Shown one piece after another: positions 43,691 through 55,200 of a DNA stretch of 64,000 nt (position 1 is the first letter of the stretch; every line of letters begins with the position of its first letter). A model generated the notes under the pieces. That model was not told the origin of the DNA. It ran no database searches and saw nothing but the letters and a program-made list of their open reading frames with translations. The position numbers and the translations under genes were made by a program. Origin of the DNA: Platycnemis pennipes (lineage: Eukaryota > Arthropoda > Insecta > Odonata > Platycnemididae); NCBI GenBank assembly GCA_933228895.1, contig OW121858.1, positions 33,379,859 through 33,443,858 of the forward strand, given 5' to 3'.

Positions 43691-44206
43691 ACATTCCCCT
43701 GGGGAATCACATTGCAGTTGTCTTGAAGGAGAGACCAATAATGAAGAGGAATGTAAACGAAGAATGAAGGATAAACAATGCTTTAATCAGATTAAATACA
43801 TTATTTGTTTGAAAAATCAGAATGCCTTACCATTTGCTCAAAATTTAAAATTATTTTTATCAATTTATTTACACACCATGAACTCAGTATTCAGAACCTC
43901 TAATTGCATTTTCATCAATGTGACTCAAGCCTTGGATGTCCGTCACCATAAATACTACAACATATTAGCAGGCCTGACGAATACTCTCCAATAGCACATA
44001 GAAATGTATGATGCCCCTGGGTTCGCCTTAAACAGGAATGAAACCTTCCAAAATTATTTCAGATAACTTCCTCTTTCTCTCCTAATCCACCTTCATCCGT
44101 TCCATTGCTGGGGAAGTGATTCTTCAGGTAGCACTTGTTTTCCGTGGTCAAGCGACCCTGACGAAATGAAACACTTAAGGATTCTCACCTCAGCTTATGT
44201 TCCAGG

Positions 44207-44347
44207 TTGTTCCTGATGGCAAATGCCTTAGTGTATTCAGCACGGATGTTTGGCCTCTCCTACATGTGCACTGCGACATGTCTCCCTCAGCGTACTTCTT
44301 CTCAGCGTACAGTTCGGAAGGTCGTCGAGCACTCCTCACATTTGAAT
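44207..44347 (-). pseudogene. Decayed C2H2 finger after gene B stop
   Basis: On the minus strand, about 75 bases past the stop and in a different frame, the sequence reads FKCEECSTTFRTVR, then a stop and a degenerate RRHVAVHM-like helix end. This is a finger relic 3' of the array. Confidence 0.6.
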
Positions 44348-44422
44348 GACATTTTTGAGCTGTGCCCCTCTGCGTGCCCCCTTAGAACTACGTCTTCGAC
44401 AAGTTGTGGCTGACATACGTGG

Positions 44423-46272
44423 CTACTCTTTATGCCGAGCCATGTGAGCCCTCAGGTTCCCATTCAGGGAGAACTTTTTGTTGCACACCTCACACTGGAA
44501 CGGCCTCTTTCCGTCATGGGTCCTCATGTGAACCTTCAGGTTCCCATTCAGGGAGAACTTTTTGTTGCACACCTCACACTCTAAAGTCCTTTTTCTGTCA
44601 TGGGTCCTCGTGTGTTTCCTCAGGCTCACACTGTGGGTGAACGTTTTGTTGCACACCTCACACTCGAAAGGCTTGTATCCTTCATGGATCCTCATGTGGA
44701 CGTTCCGGTGACTACTCCTGGAGAATGTTTTTTTGCACACCTCACACTCAAAAGGCCTCTTTCCGTCATGGGTCCTCATGTGAACCTTCAGGTTCCCATT
44801 CAGGGAGAACTTTTTGTTGCACACCTCACACTCGAACGGCCTCTCTCCGTCATGGATCCTCATGTGACTCCTAAGGTTCCCACGCTGGGAGAACTTTTTG
44901 TTGCACACCTCACACTGGAACAGCCTCTTTCCGTCATGGGTCCTCATGTGACTGCTCAGGGACCAACTCTGGGAGAACGCTTTGTTGCACACCTCACACT
45001 CAAAAGGCCTCTTTCCGTCATGGGTCCTCATGTGATCCTTCAGGTTCCCATTCAGGGAGAACTTTTTGTTGCACACCTCACACTCGAACGGCCTCTTTCC
45101 GTCATGGATCCTCATGTGAACCTTCAGGTTCCCCCTCTGGGAAAACTTTTTGTTGCACACCTCACACTGGAACGGCCTCTTTCCGTCATGGGTCCTCATG
45201 TGACTGCTCAGGGACCAACTCTGGGAGAACGTTTTGTTGCACACCTCACACTCAAAAGGCCTCTTTCCGTCATGGGTCCTCATGTGTTTCCTCAGGCTCA
45301 CTCTGTGGGTGAACGTTTTGTTGCACACCTCACACTCGAACGGCCTCTTTCCGTCATGGGTCCCCATGTGAATCCTCAGGCTCCCACTGTGGAGAAACTT
45401 TTTGTTGCACACCTCACACTCGTAATGTCTCCTTTCGTCATGGGTCGTCATGTGAATCCTAAGGTTCCCCCTCTGCGAGAACTTCTTGTTGCACACCTCA
45501 CACTCGAAAGGCTTGTATCCTTCATGGATCCTCATGTGGACGTTCCGGTGACTACTCCTGGAGAATGTTTTTTTGCACACCTCACACTCAAAAGGCTTCT
45601 TCCCGTCATGTCTTCTCATGTGACTACTCAGGTTACTCCTCCAGGAGAACTTTTTGTTGCACAGCTCACACTCGAAAGGCTTCTTTCCGTCATGTGTCCT
45701 CATGTGGCACCTCAGGCTACTCTTCCACGAGTACTTTTTGTTGCATATATCACACTCAAAGGCCCTTAGCCCCTTTCCATCATCGGTGCACACTTGACTG
45801 CTCAGGGGCCAACTATGGGATCGTATGTGACCAATCAGTTGAGCCTTCCGGGCGTAAGCCTTCCCACAATGTACGCACATGAAAACCTCTTCGTGATTGG
45901 AGCAGGGAAATTCGGAGCCATGCTCATTGTCCTGACCCTGTCCTTCCTGAGCGGCAAACGTGTCCTTCATCCCCCTCTGGTGAGCCCTGATGTGGCACGA
46001 CAGGGGCAGCTTGGAGACGAACGAAGCCCCACATTCAACACAAATGAATCTCTCCCCCGCTTTTTGCTGACCAAAAGACGGACTACTACAACCCCGACCT
46101 CTACTCATGTCGACTCGACCTGATCCTCTCATTGCAGTTTGGGTTCGCCTCCTCGAAGCATCAACCCCTCCAGGTGTACTTGTAGCGTTTGGAACAGTAT
46201 TCGATTCCTCCACCAAGAACGGGCTTGGTGTACTTGTGGACATGGCATCTTCCTCGGAGATGGCTTCTTTGC
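44423..46272 (-). CDS. Gene B last exon: 18-finger C2H2 array
   Basis: Starts after TATTTTCCAG, completes a Gly codon and runs to TAG at 44423-44425. About 75 Ser/Thr-rich residues precede finger 1. Fingers 1 and 2 are separated by spacers. Fingers 3-18 are contiguous 28-residue (84-bp) units of the form ECEVCNKKFS...L..HMRTH. Their linkers are DGKRPF-type rather than TGEKPF. Blocks of fingers are nearly identical in DNA sequence, showing recent internal duplication. The antisense open frame at 44600-45769 is a by-product of this periodicity. Confidence 0.95.
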
Positions 46273-49200
46273 CTGGAAAATATTAAGAATATTAAGTAAG
46301 GGGCTAAAAAGTATCTCACCAGACACAGAAGTATCATGGCATACTAACAGGTTCTCTACCCAGTATTTCTTTTACTTTTCGGAAGGTAAACAGGAAATAT
46401 CCAGGTCTAAAAAAAACATTTTATTCCTATCCTGATTCCTTTTTGTGATAGTTCCCTTTAGATCGGCGTATATCCATTCCTTTCATGCAATATTTATCAA
46501 ATTTACTCTTGCTTCTTTTTTGTTCTCACTAACAATGAATTGTAACTTCAATAATGATATGCAGCATTCAACTCTTGACTAATTTAATATTTCATCCACA
46601 AACATTGATCTCTGCCAACAATTTACTTCAGCCGCAACATATTTCAACAAATCCTCTTCAACAACATATCTTTACATCAAGCTCTCCCCATTCCCCTTTA
46701 CTCCACTATTTCTAAGGCTGATTATAGATTATAATAATATTCTGCAAGAGTCCTTGACTCATATATATCTCAAATACTGACTGAAATCCAAATCCCCACA
46801 TCATATTGTTAAAGGACTAGAGTGAAAAATGTAACCTATGCATTGCATTGTTTTTTCATGCAACGAACACAAAGAGACTGCCACCTCCATATTAACCACA
46901 AGAAAATGTTAACACTTTTACCCCCATTTTTTGCGTTTTGTGACCCAAGAGTGTACAAAAAGCTGAAATTTATGTTCAGGTTTTGACTTGTTTTCAACTT
47001 AGAGCATTGCAAGGGCTTTGCAACACTATAGTAAAAATTAATTTAAATTCTACGAAAAATCTTTCATTTTATATTTTGAAAATTAAGCAAGCTGAAAACT
47101 TAGGTGGCCTGGTACAAGATTCACGACCCCAGGGGGAATAGGTATTTACCAAAAGTGGACCCTTGGCTATCAGCAAGGCATTTGGCCTTTATGGGTGATT
47201 CACCAGGATGGTTGGCACAATGGATAAGGAGGTGCCTTAGATACTCCTTGCAAGAAACTCCACCAAAAATACAATCTACAACCCTCCTTCTAACACCCCC
47301 TTGAAAAACACCAATGTCTCTAAGACTCCTCATTCTTTTCTCAATGCTTTTTTAGCTTAACCTTACCTTTTTCAGCAACACAATTTCCTGCCCCATCTTG
47401 CTCATTTCCTGGAGACTCAACTTCCATTCCATGGATGGTCACATAACCCATCTTGAATGAGAAATGGAACCCACATCTTTCAAGTGAACTCTGATAGACT
47501 CTAAATTAAATATAAATACAAATTTAATGGGGATTCACTATGAATTCAATGATCGTGGAAATGAAAGATAAATAAGGCAAGAGAAAGAAATAATACGATA
47601 AATTTTCACAAAACACATTTGTAAAACATTTTCGAAAAATTTAAGACATAAATTACAGGTCATTTCAAGGCTGATAATTAAATTTTCAAGGTTAAAACAA
47701 AAACATGATGTACGTCTTCAACATATATTTACTTTCATTACGAATGTATACAGCAATAAATCTACTCAAATTTAAACAAACCATTGTTCACCAAATCAAA
47801 TGCATCTGAAATATCCACTACATCAAGTATATCATTCAGTGCATTTCCTGAAGTTGACAACTTATTTTCTATTTCCAGAGTTAATAAACTACATACCGTA
47901 GTAGTTTAGATATATGGGGGTTGAGCACGGAGCTAAAACATGAGGACGATCGAATTATTGTTAATTTTATTAAATGATGTTTTATAATCCAGTCTGGTGC
48001 TAGAAAACTCTAGTTACAAAAACGTGTTTCCCGACTGAGCACTATATAATCCTTAATGGAATATCTTAAACAAATTATGTTCATAAAATCGTGTAGTCCC
48101 CTTATGGTGCTACAAAATTTAAAATTACATCATGCTTACTGATACGCAGTAGAGGAAGCCTGCCACGCGAAATAACTCAAAATACTGATTTTGTTACATC
48201 CAGGAAATGTGTTTATTTTTCATTGTTTAAAGCCAAAAGCAGCGTCAATGTTAGGAATTACCTGAATTTACTTACATTTTTGACCTCTTTGCCAAATGCT
48301 TCAGTTACATCACGCATTTCTGGTACAGTTCATTTGTGCAAAATATAACAGATAGACGTTCACATGCTATGGTGATTTTTTTAATACTGACGAATGAACA
48401 AAATAATATAGCACCTTATTTAATTCTTTATGCACTTGAGGGAAACTATGGAAGCTTGCTGATTATCAGTAAACCTTTATAATATAATAAACTTGTATGA
48501 AAGTTGATTCTGCTAGTCACATTTGCACTTTAACCTTGCGGACTCGTTAGCCACAAAATATACCTATTTAAAATAATAATTGTATGTAAAATACGTGCGC
48601 TGTGACCTTCACAGTAAGTCCTTGAGATCATGGAAAAAAATTAACAAAAATTGGTTTTGTGCCTTACAGACATGTAGTAGTAAGTGCGTTAAATTTCATT
48701 TTTTTCTGAAATGGTGCTGCAACAAGTGTTCGGTGAATTGGGATGGAATGACCCAGAGGTCATTTGGAGGTCATTTGAAGGTCAAATTGAGAAAAGGCGA
48801 CTTAAAAGTCTGAAAAAATGCAATCATGGGTTTTTGGGTTTCTGAAATCGAATTAGGGGTTAGCTCTCTAACCTCTATCACCTCGGATTTAAGGTCATTT
48901 GAAGGTCAAACTGAGAAAATGTTGTGTACAACATTTTAAAAAAATTCAGGTGTATATTTTTGAGGTGGCTTAGGTCAAATCCACTGTTATTTTTGCCCTT
49001 CAAAGACATCTAGAGGTCATTGGAAGGTCAAATCTAGAAAAGGCACCCTAAAAATGGGAAAAATGCTAATATGGATATTTGGGGTCGCTGAGTTTAAATC
49101 CCTGGTTGACTGGCCTTCTTTACATTGGATTTAAGGTCATTTGAAGGTGAAACAGAAAACGTTTGGTATGTTTTAGTTCGAACCTGTTGTTATTTTCGGA

Positions 49201-52200
49201 ATGAAGGACACTCTTGAGGTGATTTTAAACCCATTTTGTGGTCATATCAGGTCCAATTCAAAAATGATGATTTAAAACTACCCCACACCTTTCTTATGGA
49301 AATTGGGTCCTGATTGGTTATTGATTCCTATTGGTATTGATGTCAAAGCACTCGTTTTATATTTTTCTATATAAATCTCATAATACAAGATTCTTAACCT
49401 GGGAAATATTTTCCCAACAAACGACACGGATATTCTTCACAATGTTCATACATGATGAAGATTGGCTTGAAAAATTTTTCTCCACAGAGGCCAAGTCACC
49501 CACCGATGTAGAGCTTCGGTCACTTGATGACGACATCTGAGTGCTCACTTTCCCACCGTCTTTCCCACCCTGACCAGCCGCCGATTGATGTTCTGGTTCT
49601 TTCTGTTCTTGTTCCTTTTTCAAAAGTAAACTTTATTCTTCTTCGTGTTCAAAAAGAACTGGTCATCCTTTCTGGCTTGCTTCCATCGTTCATCCACCAC
49701 CTTCTTTTCATGTTCCTTTCGTTCTTCCTCCGTTCTTCTCATCTTTCTAATTGTGACCTCTATCGTATTATCAACCATTTTTTCTGTCTCGAACACGAAT
49801 TCATGATGGTGTACATCTAACTTCTCCTTCTGTAATTTAATTTTAATCATTCTAGCAGTACTAACTTGTTACCCTGTACTCTTGCTCCTCGATCTCTCAA
49901 AAGTTCGGTAGATCTCCTTTTTTACCTCATAAAAATTCTTAGTCACTCCCACCATGTTTTACCATCATAAGTTTACCATCTCAGGCCTCCCGTGGTCTGT
50001 ATTTAAATGAGTAGCCGTGCCCTACGTTGGGTGCCAAAATGTAAACTTTATCCATCCTCATTCACTCGTCTATTTTTTCTTCAAAATGTTACCTTTTTCC
50101 AGTCCTTGTTCACACGTCTCTTCTTTCTCTAGATCTCCTTCTTCCCAGTTGTCCTCTTGTTGGTAAACACGTCGGCTTCCTACTTATTCTCTCCAATTGT
50201 CCTCTTGTTCGTTAACATCTGCTTCCTCCTTATCCACCTTATTGTCTCCAATTGTACTCTTGTTGACTCCCTTACTCCCTTGGTGATGTTGTTTATTATA
50301 GTTACTCCGACTTAGAAATAGTATCCAGGGCATCTATGCTATATTGACCTTAAGGAATATATCGTCTGTGCAAACGCACAAAATTTATACAAAATTTTGT
50401 ATGTACAAACCTACATTATACGACCTTGAAACAAAAAGATTGTGTTACAAGCAATGACAGCAAGTTTTGCCTCCTGGCCAGGACCCAATTTACATAATAA
50501 AGGTGCAGGGTACTTTTTATTCATCATTTTTGAATTTGACCTGAATGACCACAAAATGGGTTAAAAATAACCTATAGGGTAGCCTTCATCGCCAAAGTAA
50601 CAACAAATTCAAACTTAGTGACCCCAAAAACATAACTCTGTTTGACCTTCAAATGACCTTAAATCCAATGTGAGAGAGGCCAGCCAACCCCGAATTCGAT
50701 TTTAGCAACTTAAAAAAAACAATCTTAGCAATTTTTTAGACTTTTAGGCTGGCGTTTCTCAATTTGATCTTCTAAGGTTCTCTAGATATCTTTGAAGGCT
50801 AAAATTAACAGCTGATTTGAACTACGCGACCCCAAAAATATGTATCTAAATTTTTTCAAGTTTTTTACACCACTTTTTTCAGTTTGACCTTCAAATTACC
50901 TTAAATCCGAGGTGATAGAGGTCAGCCAACCCCGAATTCCATTTCAGCAATCCAAAAAAGGCATGTTAGCAATATTTTAGACTTTTAGGCTGTATTTTCT
51001 CATTTCAACATTCAAATGACCTTCAAATGACCTGTAGATGTCCTTGAAAGGTACAAATAACAGTGGGTTAGAACTAAGTGACCCAAAAAACATATGCATG
51101 AATTTTTTCCAATTTTTTACACTTCCAATCTTTTTCAGTTTGACCTTCAAATGCCCTTGAACCTCACATGATGGAGCTTAACCAACTTGGAGTCAGCGAC
51201 CCAATAACCTATAAATACGATGGTGATTGTCTGGTGATTGTTCTTAGATCAAATGTTGCCCAGTGTAATTTGAGTGAAAAGATGTATAGAATGGAATTCA
51301 CTTCGTAAACACTAAGACAACGAATTTTTAAAGCCATTTCTCAGACAAATTATTGCAGAAATCTCAAATAAACGTAATCGGGAATATCAGAGATGCAATT
51401 GTCCATTTATAAGCGTATTTATAAGAGATTCCCGGACTATGTTACTTCAACACACAAACATACCTCGTGAATTTTTATGATAATCAGGCATATCTTCAAT
51501 ACCTCAAGGTACACAAAAAACAATCCCACCATTCGCAACTCTACGTGTTATACCACACCATTTTATCAAATAAATTAACAGGATTGCCTTGTAATAGCAT
51601 CCATTTTTCAATATGCCTTTTTTACCTCTGGGGCTGCCTCCCCATCTGTAGCAATCGTAACAATCCGAAACCAATACGCTCATGTACTTCGTGCTCATTG
51701 GTGACATATAGCGAATGATTATTGCACCACTTCAATAGTTGCTCTTTCGGCTGCAGGTATCAGAGTGAAAAATGGGTAAATACTGGGTGATGCCTATCGA
51801 GGGTAAAATATTCTTTCCATTACCCAAATAATTTACAGATAAGCCTTCCTTTGCACTGGCTGGGAATTGGACGATTTTCCGAGGTGAATGATTAACATGC
51901 TAAATTGTGTAGCATTTCTAAATATATTATGAGGACTAAAAATAATTCAAATTTCTGATTGGCATTTTATATTCGGTAACCTCATTACTTTGAAAGGCCT
52001 ACATTATTCAGTCACCAATTCTGTCTGATTCGTCTGATGTTCATCTCCCCAAGTGAGGAAGGTATGAACACAAAGACATAGGATTAATATTCCATTGTTT
52101 TTTTCAATTGATCACTGCTTCAGCTGCTCTTGTATTATATCTAAATGAAATTAGATCAGCTGCTAATTCGATCTTTTGTGTTTTTGTAAAGCTTGAGTAA

Positions 52201-55200
52201 GAACTCCTGGAACTTTATTTAAAAGCCATTATTTCTGATAATCAACAGTTGTGGCTAGAGATGTGTAAATTACTGTCATTTTCAATTGAGGTAAATTACC
52301 GTGGTAAATTACGGTATTTTTCCAAAATTACCATAATTTTCCGGTAATTTTAAATTTTGAGCTGCAAATCCTTATCAGAGGACTCGAAACAAAATCAAAT
52401 AGCATTGAGATACAAATGCCGACTCTTATATCAAACATATCACGATGTTTATCTATTATAACTCATTCAAAAAATTATAACGAAGTTGGCAGCAACACGC
52501 AATTTGCCTCTCTTTTGTCACACTATGAGAAATTTTCCTTCCAAAGACATACCTCTGCGCAATGTGCATTTGTTATTTTACTCTGAATTAATCACGGACA
52601 CAATGTAAACAAAATCGTTTTAGCTACTTCATTTATAATATCACCCATACCAATGGTTTCTTCGTGAGGAAGAAATTTTCTGAAAAAGAACTTTTCTGAA
52701 AATTACCATTTATTACGGTAATTTTCAGGGGTGTTGGTAATTTACGAAAATTACCACGGTTATTTACCGATTTGCCCGTCTCCAGTTGTGGCTTACGTAG
52801 GCCGAGCTTCTTGCAAAGGAGAAGTCTCTAGGTTTTCCCAGCCTCCTTACACTCCTCTCTCCAAAAGAGAGTTGCATAATCAGAGATGGGAGAAGAGTGG
52901 CTGGAGAGCACTTTGCCGATACCCTACTCTCGGAAATAATTCCGATACGTTCGGAAGTCGGTCGGTATATTTTTTCAACCACAGAAACATTCCCGACATG
53001 TTTTGTGGCACCTACAATCCCGAACAGTAAGCAGGTGGTGAAAATAGAAGCAAGCCTGATCACAACAGAAAAAAACTTCACTCATTTTGGACCTGAACCA
53101 CGGATCTCCAAATTTGCTGTTCTGCATGCTATTTGAAGCAAGGTTTTAACTTTAAGCAGGCTCTCCATTTCTTCCCATTTCTACCGTCCACTATCTAATA
53201 GTGTATTGGAGAAAAAGGGGTACAGAAGCATTGATGTCAGAAAGAACATCATATTGGCAAGATAAACTTTTACTCGTTGACGTGAACTATTGGCAGGAGT
53301 GTTAAGTAGGGAAGTAAAGAAAATACTTGAGAAAAGTTTGATATGGAGCGTGGTACTATATGGTGCTTAAAAATAGGCTAAATGGAAAGAAGATGAAAAT
53401 ATAATCAGGGCTTTTGAGATGTGAGTGAAGAGAAGGATGGAGAAATTAAAGTGGGTCGAAAGGAGGACAAACGATGAAGTACTAGAACAAGTAACCTTTG
53501 AGTACAGGGTAATTATTTTTCCCTGCACTATGCACCACGCAGTTCTCAAGTAAGGACTGCTGGGACTCGAACTGGGGCCTTCGAATATGAAAACACACCT
53601 ATAGTTTTGACCAATGCATCTACAAGTATCTTTGAGAACTTCAACGTATTCCTAATAATCTCCTCATTACTTTTATTTATTGTGTTTGTTTTGACATTTG
53701 AAACAGCATATACTACCGTATGAATTGCCGATGAGTATTCATTCAAAGAAATATGGAGACGAGCATGCAAGTGCGAGGATTGTGTGCAATTTGAAAGAAA
53801 TTCTAAATATTTCTGCAGTAATTTTTCCCCACATTTACCTACTTGAGCTTGAAACTTAACACTTATATTCCGTGATGACATTCAATATGTCTTCTCTATT
53901 CTTATTGAAATCTACATGTTTATCAGCTGTAGCATAAATATTTATGCTACAATGTTTATAAACAATTAATAGCCATTTACTATACAAGTGCATTTTTTCA
54001 GCTCATCATGCAATCAAATAAAATTCACCAATAATTCAAAAATATTATTGGTCATTAACAGACACATTAATTTTGATAACAATTATCATATATGTCATAA
54101 ATATTTTAAGATCAAATTATTTCCTATGACGAAATAAAGGCAATAACTGAGTATTTTGGAACATTTTTGAAATGTCATAGACTAGGAAATATTGATGGTG
54201 TAAGTGACAACTTTTGCTTCCTACTGCATTTAGATTTTGGTTGTCACACTCTCAAGAGCTGTCGTCATGGAAACCTACACGACCCATCTTCAAGGGAGTC
54301 ACTTCGAGCCGCAATCGAAAAGAAGGCTTTTTTTCGGAGGCTTCGCTCCTTGGAGTCGCCTAATTCCCACAGGGCACCCTTTAAGCTACGTTTTCATGTG
54401 GCCGTTTGTGCGTTGCATTGACGCTGCGTTGTACGGCAGGAAAATAACCTGTTTTCATGTCACTGGCAGCGCCAGCAACGACGCACGAAAACATATGATG
54501 GTGGTAAACCATGGTATAGGTGATAATCCATAGCGAAAGAATCACGTGACGAACAAATAAGGGGCAGAATGCGTTGTTCCTCACTCTGATGCAGCTGCGT
54601 CAACGCAGAAAGATGAAAGTTGACCAACTCTGACGGTAACGAAGGCTGCGTTGGCGAGCTCACTTCTGATTGGTGGCGCAGTATGCATCAACGCAAAAAT
54701 GGCCACATGAAAACGTAGCTTTAGGCCGACACAAAAATTCCTATCATAACCCGCCAGGTAATTGAGGAAGAGTCTCAACCGAAGCCTCTCTTAAGAGGGC
54801 CATGCCCCGGTCCTGTGGGTCTTTCGTGGTCGGGGCATTTAAAGGGACCGAGCTGCACTGTTGTCAAATCTCACTCAACTCAGGACTTAGAAAAAATCGG
54901 ACTCCGAAGTGGTAACATCTTATTGTTTATGGGTGTACATAAAATGACCATTTTTTCCAAAAGTATGATGAAAAAATCACCCTCCATCTCATATATGAAG
55001 GTTCAACTGCCAACGCTAAATTCTGAATGCTACTTTTACCCAAGAACAACAGTGCTCCCTCCTTAAACACCATTGTTATCATCATCAATGACTGTGTCAT
55101 CAATTTTGTTATTTAGAAATGTAAAGGCTGCTTTACACGATACAATTTTTTGTACTATTCTTGTACAAATGCTTGTATGAGGAAATTGTACTGTGTAAAG

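Noticed and set aside
44600..45769. 389-codon open frame on the plus strand
   Set aside because: It is antisense to the finger array; the 84-bp periodicity keeps that frame open and the repetitive VAHLTLERPLSVM peptide has no family.
48745..51190. CRISPR-like or satellite array
   Set aside because: Repeats are few, diverged and inverted between arms; a fold-back transposon explains them better, and the genome is eukaryotic.
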